Positions 55,001 through 63,671 of a stretch of 64,000 nucleotides of DNA are shown one piece after another. Both the position numbers and the translations under genes were made by a program. Every line of letters begins with the position of its first letter. The stretch's first letter is position 1. The notes beneath the pieces were generated by a model that searched no databases, was not told the DNA's origin, and was given only the letters and a program-made list of their open reading frames with translations. The DNA comes from Lysobacteraceae bacterium (GTDB lineage Bacteria; Pseudomonadota; Gammaproteobacteria; Xanthomonadales; Rhodanobacteraceae): contig SEHB01000004.1 of the NCBI GenBank assembly GCA_004143945.1, positions 186,001 to 250,000 of the forward strand, given 5' to 3'.

Positions 55001-56192
55001 TGTGCAATGGGAAGGCAAGCTCGACAAGGGCGAGCGCCTCGTGCTGGTCGCGCCGCCGCTCGCGGGGCACGCCGAGGTCTGGCGCATCGAGGTGAGCCCG
55101 ACCTGGCACGTCGAATTCTCCGGCGTGCCGGTGGTCGCGATGCACGCTGGCGAGTCCGACGGCGAGATGCGGCGCTTCGAATTCCATCCGCTGCCGGGCG
55201 AACAGCTGGAATTGAAGGTGACGCGACCGGAAGCCGCGCAGGGCGCGACGCGCGCGATCGACCAGGTGCAACTTTCGCGCAGCGTCGGCCGGCGCTCGAG
55301 CGAATCCACGCTGCGCCTCGACCTGCGCGCGAGCCAGGGCGGCGAGCATGCGCTCGCGTTGCCCGCGGGCGCGGAACTGCTGGCGAGCAGCCGCGACGGC
55401 GCGCCGTTGAACCTGCGGCTCGAGGATGGTCGCCTCAGTTTGCCGCTGGTGCCCGGCACGAACCGCTTCGAGTTGCGCTGGCGCGAACCGTTCGCGGGCG
55501 CATTCGACGTGCGCACGCCGGCGCTCGATCTCGGCTTGCCCGCGGCGAACATCGACCTCGGCATCGACCTCCCCGCGGATCGCTGGCTGCTCGCGACGCG
55601 TGGCCCGGTCGCGGGCCCCGCGGTGCTGTACTGGAGCGAACTCGCGCTGCTCGCGTTGCTCGCGTTCGCGCTCGGGCGCCTGCCCCGTTCGCCGCTGAAG
55701 ACCTGGCAATGGTTGCTGCTCGGCGTCGGTTTCGCCGCGTTCTCGTGGGTTGCGCTGCTGCTCGTGGTCGCGTGGCTGTTCGCGCTCGACTGGCGCGCGC
55801 GCATGCCGTTGCGCCAGCCGGCATGGTTCAACCTCGTGCAGGTCGCGCTCGGAATCCTCACGCTCGTCGCGCTGCTGTGCCTGCTCGCGGCAGTCCGGCA
55901 GGGCCTGCTCGGCCAGCCCGACATGGCGGTGGCCGGCAACGGCTCGAGCCAGCATGCACTGCGCTGGTTTGCCGATCGCAGCCCGGGCGCACTCCCGGTC
56001 GCGAGTGCGTGGAGCCTTCCGCTGTGGGTGCACAAGCTCGCGATGCTCGCATGGGCGCTCTGGCTCGCGAGCGCGCTGGTCGGCTGGTTGCGCCGTGGCT
56101 TCGCGGCCTGGGGCGACGGCGGTTACTGGCGCAGCGTGGGCAAGCCACGCGTCGACCTGCCGGCGGTCGAGCCACCCGAGGTCGCGCCCTGA
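52089..56192 (+). CDS. Giant inner-membrane/periplasmic protein with TonB-plug-like motif, unknown
   Basis: 1367 residues, the largest gene here. A signal peptide (SARWLCSLALLLAATAVDAA) precedes a ~450-residue beta-rich periplasmic part. Membrane helices follow at ~475-570. Next comes a Pro/Ala linker with ETITVSGSSIN (627-637), resembling the TonB-receptor N-terminal signature ITVTGSR. Another helix (~690-712) and a signal-like segment (~720-745, ending APRAHAEA) open a second beta-rich half. Four more membrane helices end the protein (~1177-1337). The layout suggests two fused secreted proteins, each with its own leader. No family was recognised. It is translationally close to prmC. Confidence 0.75.
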   Translation: MLPSARWLCSLALLLAATAVDAATAVPAPLEPWREWVMHEQSFRDCPLVAGSDATESNDYLCFWPGVLELTADAGGVDVVQQWRVDEAAGSWVPLPGDAAHWPQQVRVDGEAAIVVDRNGPTVRMAPGRHELRARIPWSERPQSLRVAPGVGLVSLRIDGRVISPVQRDGDRVTLGRAERAAPEADSLQLRVHRRLVDDVPAMLTTRIRIAASGQAREELVGPVLPEGFAPLSLASQWPARLEADGRLRVQVSPGVDEVTIAARATAPLSAVTARVPAEPWPQQEIWSYEATPRLRVSVASGGVQVDPRQAEVPGEAGWDALPAFALGDGDALSIEQRSRGLDPSAQNRLHLQREMWLDFDGSGWFARDRVIGEMLQGWRFDAAPPFVLERASAGADPLLVTRGIAASTTGVEWRAPRVDLAAGLRVEEAGATLPVGGWLAAFDQVSTTVHLPDGYRLLAAPGADLAQGSWIAAWDLYDVFLGALLVLLAARLLGWPGALAAFAWLLLGYQEAGAPRWTLLAAVALALVLRALPQGRLALGIEWTRRVALALLVLASLPFAATQLRNALHPQLENEAGVFATDAGKFGARNIPAPDDVASEERMAAQDAMPAPAAAPPPPPEAQGLETITVSGSSINRVAMKKMERYSQSTVTQTGAGEPDWRRGSSYRLAWSGPVLPEQQVRMLIAPSWLVRVLRVAMVGLLAWLLLRLLRPGLRLPRIPRAPPLVLIGLSVFAATAAAPRAHAEAFPPQELLDQLRERLVEAPECAPACATIARAEVGAHAEDIVIVLEVHASERVAVPLPNDPNALALREVIVNGTRADAIARVEDAFWIALPRGVHRVELAFAPLADQVALAFRLPARRVEFDGAGWAAGGLDDGRLLTETLALTRARADGDVRSTGAQQFAPYVRVERMLQLGLEWSAGTTVTRLAPAEGGISLKLPVLAGEHVTTPGLRVEAGQVTVALADREDRVQWEGKLDKGERLVLVAPPLAGHAEVWRIEVSPTWHVEFSGVPVVAMHAGESDGEMRRFEFHPLPGEQLELKVTRPEAAQGATRAIDQVQLSRSVGRRSSESTLRLDLRASQGGEHALALPAGAELLASSRDGAPLNLRLEDGRLSLPLVPGTNRFELRWREPFAGAFDVRTPALDLGLPAANIDLGIDLPADRWLLATRGPVAGPAVLYWSELALLALLAFALGRLPRSPLKTWQWLLLGVGFAAFSWVALLLVVAWLFALDWRARMPLRQPAWFNLVQVALGILTLVALLCLLAAVRQGLLGQPDMAVAGNGSSQHALRWFADRSPGALPVASAWSLPLWVHKLAMLAWALWLASALVGWLRRGFAAWGDGGYWRSVGKPRVDLPAVEPPEVAP

Positions 56193-56197
56193 ACGAC

Positions 56198-57031
56198 GTG
56201 CGCGCCCTGCTCGCCGACGCCAGCGCGCGCCTTCCGGGCGAGGAGGCGCGCGCGGAGGCCGAGCGCCTGCTCGCGCACGTGCTCGCGCGTCCGCGGGCAT
56301 GGCTGTATGCCTGGCCCGAGCACCTGCCGACGCCCGAGCAGTGCGCGGCGTTCGAGCGTGCGATTTCCGAACGCCAACGCGGGGTGCCGGTCGCGTACCT
56401 GCTCGGGCATCGCGCGTTCTGGACCTTCGACCTCGCGGTCACGCCCGCGGTATTGATCCCGCGCCCCGAAACCGAACGGCTGGTCGAGCTCGCGCTCGCG
56501 CGCCTGCCGCGCGAACAGGCGCTCGCGGTCGCCGACCTCGGCACCGGGTCGGGTGCAGTCGCGCTCGCGATCGCGAGCGAACGACAGCACGCGCGCGTAC
56601 TCGCGACCGACATCTCGCCTGACGCGCTCGCGGTCGCGCGTTCGAACGCGGCGCGACTCGGCATCGCGAACATCGCGTTCGCCGAAGGCGACTGGTGCGC
56701 CGCGCTCGGCGACGCGCACTTCGACCTCATCGCATCGAACCCGCCCTACATCGAGGGGCGCGACCCGCATCTCGGCGAGGGCGACCTGCGCCACGAACCC
56801 GCGCATGCACTCTCGTCCGGCGCCGACGGACTCGATGCGATCCGCACGATCATCGACGCCGCGCCGCGCCACCTGCTGCCGGGCGGATCACTGCTGCTCG
56901 AGCACGGCCGCGACCAGGCCGAGCGCGTGCGCGACCTGCTCGCGGCGCGCGGATTCGTCGACGTCGAGAGTGCGCGCGATCTCGCAGGGCACGAGCGCGT
57001 GAGCCAGGGCCGGCTGCCGCCCGCACGCTGA
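56198..57031 (+). CDS. prmC: Protein-(glutamine-N5) methyltransferase, release factor-specific (PrmC)
   Basis: 277 residues from GTG 56198. The family marks are VAYLLGHRAFWTFDLAVTPA, LIPRPETERLVELAL, the SAM motif VADLGTGSGAVALAIASER, and the catalytic ASNPPYIE. It methylates the Gln of GGQ in release factors RF1/RF2. A CTG at 56189 overlaps the upstream stop as CTGA and is seven bases after GAGG (56178-56181), so initiation at CTG, adding three residues, is possible. The GTG has a poorer spacing of 16 bases. Confidence 0.94.
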   Translation: MRALLADASARLPGEEARAEAERLLAHVLARPRAWLYAWPEHLPTPEQCAAFERAISERQRGVPVAYLLGHRAFWTFDLAVTPAVLIPRPETERLVELALARLPREQALAVADLGTGSGAVALAIASERQHARVLATDISPDALAVARSNAARLGIANIAFAEGDWCAALGDAHFDLIASNPPYIEGRDPHLGEGDLRHEPAHALSSGADGLDAIRTIIDAAPRHLLPGGSLLLEHGRDQAERVRDLLAARGFVDVESARDLAGHERVSQGRLPPAR

Positions 57032-57162
57032 GCCGATCCGTCGCCACCCGGCGCATGCAGGGCAGGGCGTCCCCGGAATCGCCAACTGGTTCGCACTCGC
57101 GACGTGCGCCGTGCACGGTCCGGTGCGCCAGCCGCGGCACGGAAACCCGCGCGGGAGCCAGG

Positions 57163-57176
57163 CACAATTCTTTTCA
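57163..57176 (+). promoter_or_regulatory. Possible -10 element of the small RNA
   Basis: CACAAT (57163-57168) is followed seven bases later by an A (57176), just before the first hairpin of the proposed RNA. There is no good -35 and no GacA-type box in view, so the promoter may need an activator. Confidence 0.35.
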
Positions 57177-57379
57177 CGCTGGAGGGCGATGGACGCCAAC
57201 CAGCGGGATCCACTGCCCCTGCAATGCGTCGCGCGTGAGCGCCACGCGCCGGATCTTCCCAATCGGGTCCGGCACATCGCCGCGAGGAGCGCGGCCGAGG
57301 AGCGACCAGGACGGTCGACCACGGATGGCCCTGTCGAAAACCCCTTCTGGCCCCTGCGCATGCGCCGGGGCTTTTTTTT
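57176..57379 (+). ncRNA. Candidate CsrB/RsmZ-type RsmA (CsrA)-sequestering small RNA
   Basis: About 204 nucleotides with no convincing protein. It is built of successive hairpins: CGCTGG/CCAGCG with inner GGCG-ATGGA-CGCC (57177-57205); GCGT-C-GCGC-GTGA-GCGC-C-ACGC (57226-57247); CCGGA/TCCGG (57249-57272); GCCGCG-AGGAG-CGCGGC (57279-57295); CGACC-AGGAC-GGTCG (57303-57317); and a weak CCA-CGGA-TGG (57319-57328). Eight GGA triplets are present, and at least three sit in loops as AUGGA or AGGA, the CsrA-binding pattern. A strong terminator ends it. Expression and RsmA binding are inferred. Confidence 0.6.
57350..57379 (+). terminator. Rho-independent terminator of the small RNA
   Basis: GCCCC-T-GCGC / GCGC-C-GGGGC hairpin (57350-57371) followed by eight T (57372-57379). 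It is one of the two strongest terminators in the window, and no plus-strand protein gene ends just before it. Confidence 0.92.
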
Positions 57380-57423
57380 GGATCGCGCAGCCGCGATCGG
57401 TACTTCGATCGCGATCGATCGCG

Positions 57424-57537
57424 CGAAGAGCTCGGGGCTGAAGCCCCTCCCACGACAGCAGAATCGAAGCGGGCAGCTGGCTTCTCGTGGGAGGGACTTC
57501 AGTCCCGATGGATCGCGAAGAGTTCGGGGCTGATGCG
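57424..57537. repeat. Pair of REP-like elements
   Basis: A right half (cgaagagctcggggctgaag to cctcccac, 57424-57453) and a second copy (gtgggagggacttcagtccc at 57487-57506 and onwards, to 57537), the same family as 40-100. They lie between the small RNA terminator and the dxs stop; the remaining ~40 bases show nothing. Confidence 0.8.
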
Positions 57538-57575
57538 TACCCCGCAGCGCTCGCGTGTCCCCGTTGTGTGTCCGA

Positions 57576-59471
57576 TCAGCCTGCGCTGCGCAGTGCGGTG
57601 TCGGGAACCAGGTTGCCGAAGCGCTGGCGCACCGCCAGTTCGATGCTCGCGGCGTCGAGGCCCTCGTGCGCCAGCAGTTCGTCACGCGCGGCATGATCGA
57701 GGAAACGGTCGGACAGTCCGAGCTGCAGCATCGGCAGCGTGATCGCGTGCGCGTGCAGCCATTCCGAGACCGCGCTGCCCGCGCCGCCCATGATCGCATT
57801 GTCCTCGAGCGTCACGAACGCCGCGTGCGACTGCGCGAGTTCGAGCAGCAGCGCCTCGTCGAGCGGCTTGACGAAGCGCATGTCGACGACGGTCGCGCCG
57901 AGGCGCTCGGCGGCCTTCAGCGCGGGCGCGACCAGCGCGCCGAACGCCAGCAGCGCGATGCCCGCGCCGCGCCGGCGCACTTCGGCCTTGCCGATCGGCA
58001 GCGGCGAAAGCTCGTTGCCGGCCGCGATGCCGGTGCCGCTGCCGCGCGGATAGCGCACCGCGGCCGGGCCGTCGTGCAGGAAGCCCGTGGTCAGCATGCG
58101 CCGGCACTCCAGCTCGTCCGACGGCGCCATCACGACCATGTTCGGGATGCAGCGCAGGTAGCTGAGGTCGAAGCTGCCCGCATGCGTGGCACCATCCGGA
58201 CCGACGAGGCCCGCGCGATCGATCGCGAACAGCACGTCGAGGTCCTGCAGCGCGACGTCGTGGATGAGCTGGTCGTAGGCGCGCTGCAGGAACGTCGAAT
58301 AGATCGCGACCACGGGCTTGGCGCCTTCGCAGGCCATGCCGGCCGCGAGCGTGACCGCGTGCTGCTCGGCGATGCTCACGTCGAAGTAGCGCTGCGGATA
58401 TTCCTTGGAGAAACGCACGAGGCCGGAGCCTTCGCGCATCGCGGGCGTGATGCCGTACAGGCGCGCGTCGACCGCGGCCATGTCGCAGAGCCAGTCGCCG
58501 AACACGTCGGTGTAGGTCGGCTTGCCCTTGCCCGGCATCTTGACGATGCCGGCGACGGGATCGAACGGGCCGACCGCGTGGTATTCGATCTGTTCGCGCT
58601 CGGCGGGCGCATAGCCCTTGCCCTTGGTCGTGACGACATGCAGCAGCTGCGGGCCCTTGAGTTCCTTCAGCGTGCGCAGCGTCGACACCAGCAGAGGGAT
58701 GTCGTGGCCGTCGATCGGCCCGGTGTAGTGGAAGCCGAGTTCCTCGAACAGCGTCGAGGGCACGAACATGCCTTTCGCGTGTTCCTCCCAGCGCTTGGCG
58801 AAACGCCAGAGGAAGCCGCCGCGCGGCATCGCGTTCTTCGCGCGCTCGCGGATGCGGTTCAGCGTGCGGCTCGCCATCAGGCGCGCGAGCATCTTGGTCA
58901 GCGCGCCGACGTTCTCGCTGATCGACATCTGGTTGTCGTTGAGCACGACGAGCACGTCGGGCTCCACATCGCCGCCGTGGTTGAGCGCCTCGAACGCCAT
59001 GCCCGCGGTCATCGCGCCGTCACCGATCACCGCGACGACGCGCCGCGCGTCGCCCTTGCGCTGCGCCGCGATCGCCATGCCGAGCGCCGCCGAGATCGAG
59101 GTCGACGAGTGGCCGACGCCGAAGGTGTCGTATTCACTCTCGTCGCGTTTCGGGAATGGCGCGACGCCGTCCTTCTTCTTGACCGTCGTGATGCGGTCGC
59201 GTCGACCGGTCAGGATCTTGTGCGGATAGCCCTGGTGGCCGACGTCCCAGACGAGCCGGTCGACCGGCGTCTCGTACAGCCAGTGCAGCGCGACGGTCAG
59301 TTCGACCACGCCGAGGTTGGCGCCGAAATGGCCGCCCGAGGTCGCGACCGATTCGATCAGGTAGTTGCGCAGTTCCTGCGCAACGAGCGGCAGTTCCTGT
59401 TCGGGGAACTGGCGCAGGTCGGCCGGCGATTCGATGCGCGCGAGGCGGGGATAGCGTTGGCTGTCGATCAT
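57576..59471 (-). CDS. dxs: 1-deoxy-D-xylulose-5-phosphate synthase
   Basis: 631 residues, typical for Dxs. It opens the MEP isoprenoid pathway and also feeds thiamine and pyridoxal synthesis. TPP-binding motif [18 protein letters not shown]; other marks are [34 protein letters not shown], and the transketolase C-terminal [17 protein letters not shown] motif (seen as [17 protein letters not shown]). Start [10 protein letters not shown] at 59471. The window holds no upstream ispA or xseB partner on this side. Confidence 0.97.
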   Translation of the reverse strand: MIDSQRYPRLARIESPADLRQFPEQELPLVAQELRNYLIESVATSGGHFGANLGVVELTVALHWLYETPVDRLVWDVGHQGYPHKILTGRRDRITTVKKKDGVAPFPKRDESEYDTFGVGHSSTSISAALGMAIAAQRKGDARRVVAVIGDGAMTAGMAFEALNHGGDVEPDVLVVLNDNQMSISENVGALTKMLARLMASRTLNRIRERAKNAMPRGGFLWRFAKRWEEHAKGMFVPSTLFEELGFHYTGPIDGHDIPLLVSTLRTLKELKGPQLLHVVTTKGKGYAPAEREQIEYHAVGPFDPVAGIVKMPGKGKPTYTDVFGDWLCDMAAVDARLYGITPAMREGSGLVRFSKEYPQRYFDVSIAEQHAVTLAAGMACEGAKPVVAIYSTFLQRAYDQLIHDVALQDLDVLFAIDRAGLVGPDGATHAGSFDLSYLRCIPNMVVMAPSDELECRRMLTTGFLHDGPAAVRYPRGSGTGIAAGNELSPLPIGKAEVRRRGAGIALLAFGALVAPALKAAERLGATVVDMRFVKPLDEALLLELAQSHAAFVTLEDNAIMGGAGSAVSEWLHAHAITLPMLQLGLSDRFLDHAARDELLAHEGLDAASIELAVRQRFGNLVPDTALRSAG

Positions 59472-59632
59472 GTGCGTATTTTCAGCCGTGCGACGGGTCC
59501 GGGGCAACCAAGGCAGGGGCGTTCGCACGGGCAGGTTCAGGCTGGAAGGAGGCGCGAGGCCGGGACCGGCCGCCCGGAGGAATCGCCCGGATTCCGCGTA
59601 CTGCGGGTCAGGATGCCCGGAACCGCGCGCAC

Positions 59633-60415
59633 ATGAGCCTGCCGACCACCGCCTTGCCCGATCGCGCGCACTTCGGCTCGCCGGCCTGCCACAACTGCGG
59701 CGCCGGTATGGCAACGCCGTATTGCAGCGCCTGCGGCCAGAAGCGTGCGACGCGCCTCGGCACGCGCAGCCTCGGCAGCGAGGCCTGGCAGAGCTTTCGC
59801 TGGTTCGAAATGTCGCTGCTGCGCGGCGCCTGGCGCCTGCTGCGTGCGCCGGGCACGGTCGCGCGCGAATACGTGCTCGGTGCGCGGACCCGCCACGTCC
59901 ACCCGCTCAAGCTGCTGCTGGCCGCGGTCGGCGTGCTGCTGCTCGTGCTGGCGCGTTCTCGCTATCTCGATTCGGCCGATGTGCACGTCACGCGCGCGAT
60001 GGAACTGGTGCGCAGTTACGCGAACTGGTCGTTCTCGCTCGGCATCCTCGCGATCGCGTTCGCGTCGCTCGTCGCCTTCCATCGCCGCGGCGGCTACAAC
60101 CGCGTCGAGCACCTCGTGCTTGCCGCCTACGCGCACTTCCTCGTGATCTGCGCGAGCATCGCGAACCTGCTGCCGACTCTGCTGTATCGCGACGCGACGT
60201 TCCTCGCGGCACACAAGCGCTGGTCCTCGACCTGGATGGGCGTGATCGAAGTCGCGATCGTGCTGGTCGCGTTCGCCCAGTTCTTCCGCGTCGATCCGCG
60301 CCGCGATGGCTGGCGCCTGCTGCTCGCCGGCGTGTTGTTCCTCGTTTCCAAATGGGCGCTGCTGCGCCTGTATGCCTGGCTGCTGGTCAAGCTCGTGCTG
60401 GCCCGCCTCGCCTGA
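59633..60415 (+). CDS. DUF3667 family membrane protein
   Basis: 260 residues. An N-terminal zinc-ribbon-like CxxC...CxxC pair ([20 protein letters not shown], residues ~19-38) is followed by amphipathic [20 protein letters not shown] and [19 protein letters not shown], the DUF3667 signature. Five membrane helices follow. Function unknown. It is divergent from dxs and precedes the metalloprotease-TPM lipoprotein gene by 29 bases, with which it may be co-transcribed. Confidence 0.85.
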   Translation: MSLPTTALPDRAHFGSPACHNCGAGMATPYCSACGQKRATRLGTRSLGSEAWQSFRWFEMSLLRGAWRLLRAPGTVAREYVLGARTRHVHPLKLLLAAVGVLLLVLARSRYLDSADVHVTRAMELVRSYANWSFSLGILAIAFASLVAFHRRGGYNRVEHLVLAAYAHFLVICASIANLLPTLLYRDATFLAAHKRWSSTWMGVIEVAIVLVAFAQFFRVDPRRDGWRLLLAGVLFLVSKWALLRLYAWLLVKLVLARLA

Positions 60416-60444
60416 TTCCCGTGACCTACCGAGAGGACGCTCCG

Positions 60445-62280
60445 ATGCCTGCCTTCCTGTCCTGCCCTCTTGCGGTGCGCATTCGCCGCCCTCGCCACGG
60501 CGTATTGCCGCTCGCGCTTGCGGCGTCGCTGGCCGGTTGCAGCGATGCCGCACCACCCGCAGCCCCGCCGGCGCAGTCGCTCGCATCCGCGCCGGTTGCC
60601 CCCGCGCCATCGCTCGCTTCCGCGCCTGCGACGCCGCTCGCTGCCGCCAGCGAAGCTGCGCTCGTCGACGAGATCGCCGCGACGCTGCAGGCGTGCTCGT
60701 ACGACGGTGCACCGGTCAGGATCGGAGCGGACCGCATCGGACCGCCGCCTTCGGGCGACTGCCGCGACATGGTCGCGCGGATCATGCAGTTCACGGGCCT
60801 GCCGCAGAACTTCGACGTGATGGAGGCGCCGGTGCCGAACGCGGCTGCGGTGATCGTGCTCGACGAGCAGAAGATGCCGCGCCGCGTGATCGCGTTCAAC
60901 AACGATTTCATGAACGTCGTGTCGCGCGCGACCGGTGGCAATGCGTGGGCGCCGGTCAGCATCATGGCGCACGAGATCGGGCATCACCTGTCCGGCCACA
61001 CGATCACGCCGGGCGGCAGCCAGCCGCCGACCGAGCTCGAGGCGGACAAGTTCTCGGGTTTCGTGCTCTACAAGATGGGCGCGACCCTTGGCGATGCGCA
61101 GAAGGCGATGGCGACGCTCGTCGCGGATGGACCCGATGGCGCGACCCATCCGGGTCGGCGCAAGCGCCTGACCGCGATCGAAGAGGGCTGGCAGCAGGCG
61201 TGCGTGCAGCAGGGGGCCGGCGAATGCCACGGGGCGCTCGCGATCGCGATGCGCGTCGCCAGCGTCGACGATGCACCGGCGCAGGCGCGTCCGGCGCCGA
61301 GCATCGATGCGCGGCCCGCTCGCGAGCCGGTCGCGGCGGCCGACGCGCCCGCGCAGCCGGTGGCGGTCGCGCCTGCGTCGCCACCCACTGCGGTCGACAC
61401 GAAGTCGGGCGTGGACGTGGTGCCGGCGCCGGGATCGACGCCTTCCAAGTTCGGCCAGTTCGTCTACGACGAATTCGGCCTGCTCGATCCGGAAGGCCGC
61501 GCCGAGGCCGAGCGCCGCATGTTCGGATTCGCGCGCGACAGCGGCATCGAGGTCGTGACGCTGCTGGTCAGGGACCTGCACGGCATGGGCGCGCAGGACT
61601 ACGCCTACGCGATGATGCGCCAGCTGCGCGTCGGCAAGCTCGATGTCGGCAACGGCGCGGTGGTGGTGGTCGCGCCGGAGCAGCGGCAGTCCGCGATCGC
61701 GATCGGCCCAGGCCTGCTGATCGAGGTCGGCAACCTGCAGGCGCTCAACCTCACGAGTCTGGAGAGCTTCATCGAGGACGCCTGGCCGGTGTGCACGAAG
61801 TACGGCAACTGCAAGGGCTGGACCGAGAACTTCTTCCTCACGAGCGACCGCATCGCGCGCAGCGGGCAGCACTGGGAATGGACCGTGCGCTACCCGAGCC
61901 TCGCCGAGATGAAGGCGGTGCACGATCGCGAGTTCGCCGAACGCATGGAGAGCGGCGCGAGCTACGACCCCGACCAGTCGCTGACGTGGCGCAAGATCGC
62001 GCGCTTCAATGGCACCGTCGTGGACCTGACGCCGGATCCGCAGGATCGCACGCACTTCGTCAACGAAAAGCATGCGGAGATGGTCGGTCCGGCTGTGCGC
62101 GTGCGCAGTGACGACGGCATCGACGCGATGCTCTACGTGCATCCGCATGCGCAGGGCCTGATGCCGGCCGGCAGGCTCGTCGAAGGCGCGCGCTACGGGT
62201 TCGTGATCCGCGAACACAGCCTGGGCAACGACACCCCGCAGCTGGACCTGCTCAGCTACGACGCGCTCGACGGGACCTGA
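60445..62280 (+). CDS. Lipoprotein with M48-like HExxH and TPM domains
   Basis: 611 residues. The lipobox ends at Cys32 (ASLAGC). After an Ala/Pro/Ser linker comes a zinc-protease-like region with HEIGHHLSGH (176-185) and a downstream acidic residue in ELEADKFSG, as in M48-type metalloproteases. A second Ala/Pro linker leads to a TPM (TLP18.3/Psb32-like) domain (~335-475; FVYDEFGLLDPEGRAEAERR, NGAVVVVAPEQRQSAIAIGP). A final ~130 residues have no recognised family. GAGAGGA precedes the ATG. The fusion suggests a periplasmic quality-control or stress role. Confidence 0.8.
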   Translation: MPAFLSCPLAVRIRRPRHGVLPLALAASLAGCSDAAPPAAPPAQSLASAPVAPAPSLASAPATPLAAASEAALVDEIAATLQACSYDGAPVRIGADRIGPPPSGDCRDMVARIMQFTGLPQNFDVMEAPVPNAAAVIVLDEQKMPRRVIAFNNDFMNVVSRATGGNAWAPVSIMAHEIGHHLSGHTITPGGSQPPTELEADKFSGFVLYKMGATLGDAQKAMATLVADGPDGATHPGRRKRLTAIEEGWQQACVQQGAGECHGALAIAMRVASVDDAPAQARPAPSIDARPAREPVAAADAPAQPVAVAPASPPTAVDTKSGVDVVPAPGSTPSKFGQFVYDEFGLLDPEGRAEAERRMFGFARDSGIEVVTLLVRDLHGMGAQDYAYAMMRQLRVGKLDVGNGAVVVVAPEQRQSAIAIGPGLLIEVGNLQALNLTSLESFIEDAWPVCTKYGNCKGWTENFFLTSDRIARSGQHWEWTVRYPSLAEMKAVHDREFAERMESGASYDPDQSLTWRKIARFNGTVVDLTPDPQDRTHFVNEKHAEMVGPAVRVRSDDGIDAMLYVHPHAQGLMPAGRLVEGARYGFVIREHSLGNDTPQLDLLSYDALDGT

Positions 62281-62294
62281 CCGGATCCGGAGAG

Positions 62295-62322
62295 GGCCGC
62301 GGGTGCATGCGCGCCCGCGGCC
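62295..62322. terminator. Hairpin between convergent genes
   Basis: GGCCGCGGG / CCCGCGGCC, a perfect nine-base stem with a ten-base loop, in the 49-base gap between the lipoprotein gene and the channel-like gene. No T tract; possible weak bidirectional terminator. Confidence 0.45.
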
Positions 62323-62329
62323 GCGGGGT

Positions 62330-63046
62330 TCAACGATCGCGGCGCGCGAGCACCGTGAGGCCGATCAGGCGCGACACCACGAGCGCGAGGTACATGATGC
62401 CGACGAAGATCTCGAGGCTCGCGAGCGCGCGCGCTTGCCCGCTCAGCGGAATCACGTCGCCGATGCCGGTGCTCGAGAGCAGCACGAAGCTCAGGAACGT
62501 GAGCTCGGACCAGCTCCGCGGCGTGCCGCCTTCGCCGAATCCGAAGCTGCCCGGTTGCAGCGCCTGGCAGGCGACGAACAGGTAGGTGAAGCCCCAGGCG
62601 AGCAGCGTGAACGTCGCTCCGGCCGCGAACAGTTCGTCGGTGGTCGCACGGCGGTCGGCCAGCATGTAGCGGATCAGCGACCATGCCGCGTAGAAATAGA
62701 ACAGCGCCTCGAGCGCCGCGGCCCACGGCAGCAGGCCGGGCATGCGATACCACGCGTGCAGCACGTTGAGGGCGACCGCGGGCAGCGCGATCGCCACGCT
62801 GATCGATGCATGCCCGCGCGTGCGCTGCACCATCGCGATCGTCAGGCACAGCACGAGCACGGAGAAGGCCCCGAACAGCGCGTTGCCCGCGCGGCGTCCC
62901 TCGATGAACGGGTAGAGCAGGAGGCCCGCGAGCTGCAGCAGCAACAGGAAAGCGGACGGATGCCGATTGAGGTGCACGCGCCAGCGCAGTCGCGCGATGC
63001 GCTCGGCGCTCAGTGGTGGCTGGCCTGGCGGGTCGGTCGCGGTCAT
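62330..63046 (-). CDS. Potassium-channel-like membrane protein
   Basis: 238 residues with six predicted membrane helices. The C-terminal pair flanks a pore-loop-like segment LTFLSFVLLSSTGIGDVIPL, where the selectivity-filter position reads TGIGD rather than TVGYGD. This is the two-pore/ion-channel (Ion_trans_2) layout with an altered filter; transport of potassium is therefore unproven. N-terminal helices (FLLLLQLAGLLLYPFI and others) form an extra membrane region. It is 31 bases downstream of the HNH gene, same strand. Confidence 0.7.
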   Translation of the reverse strand: MTATDPPGQPPLSAERIARLRWRVHLNRHPSAFLLLLQLAGLLLYPFIEGRRAGNALFGAFSVLVLCLTIAMVQRTRGHASISVAIALPAVALNVLHAWYRMPGLLPWAAALEALFYFYAAWSLIRYMLADRRATTDELFAAGATFTLLAWGFTYLFVACQALQPGSFGFGEGGTPRSWSELTFLSFVLLSSTGIGDVIPLSGQARALASLEIFVGIMYLALVVSRLIGLTVLARRDR

Positions 63047-63077
63047 CGCGTCTGCGCCTGGCCGGTGCGCGCGCGGA

Positions 63078-63671
63078 TCAATGCGGGCGCCGGTCGCGCG
63101 GCAGGTGGTTGACGAGGAATTCCATCTGGTCGGCGAGGATGTTGCGATTGGACAGGATCAGGTGCTCGACCCAGCTAGGGCGGTACGGCACCGCGAGCAG
63201 CGGCATGCCGGCCTGCTGCGGCGTGCGGCTGCCCTTCTTCACGTTGCAGCACCAGCACGCGGTGACGACGTTGACCCAGGTGTCGCGCCCGCCCTTCGAC
63301 AGCGGCAGCACGTGGTCGCGCGTGAGTTCGCCGCGGCTGAAATGGTGGCCGCAATACAGGCACAGCATGCGGTCACGCGCGAACAGCGCGGCGTTCGTCA
63401 ACGCAGGCGCGGGGTCGATCGCGCCGGCGCGCGCGTGGCCCGTGCTCGCGACGATCGGGTGCAGCTCGATCACGCTCTGGCGCCCGAGGCTGCGGTTGAT
63501 GCCGCCGTGGATCGTCAGGCAGGTTTCACCGAGGGTCCAGGCGACCGCGCCGCGCACATACAGGCAGACCGCATCCTGCCAGCTCATCCAGTCGAGGATG
63601 CGCCCGGTCGAGTCCAGGGACAGGACACGCGTGCCGTGGATGTCGCCGGAAGTTCTGACTTCCGCAAGCAT
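63078..63671 (-). CDS. HNH endonuclease family protein
   Basis: 197 residues. The zinc-finger-associated HNH motif is CLYCGHHFSRGELTRDHVLP, followed by KGGRDTWVNVVTACWCCN, giving two CxxC pairs and the catalytic His in DHVLP. The N-terminal half (VLSLDSTGRILDWMSWQDAV) is conserved in these stand-alone HNH proteins, which are widespread on proteobacterial chromosomes, with no known role. Nothing suggests a homing element. Upstream, 63672-63939 has no recognisable gene. Confidence 0.88.
   Translation of the reverse strand: MLAEVRTSGDIHGTRVLSLDSTGRILDWMSWQDAVCLYVRGAVAWTLGETCLTIHGGINRSLGRQSVIELHPIVASTGHARAGAIDPAPALTNAALFARDRMLCLYCGHHFSRGELTRDHVLPLSKGGRDTWVNVVTACWCCNVKKGSRTPQQAGMPLLAVPYRPSWVEHLILSNRNILADQMEFLVNHLPRDRRPH

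Noticed and set aside
57189..57533. Small protein starting at ATG 57189 after GGAGG
   Set aside because: The frame crosses a strong terminator and ends inside a REP element. The ATG lies in the loop of the first hairpin, where AUGGA is better explained as an RsmA site.
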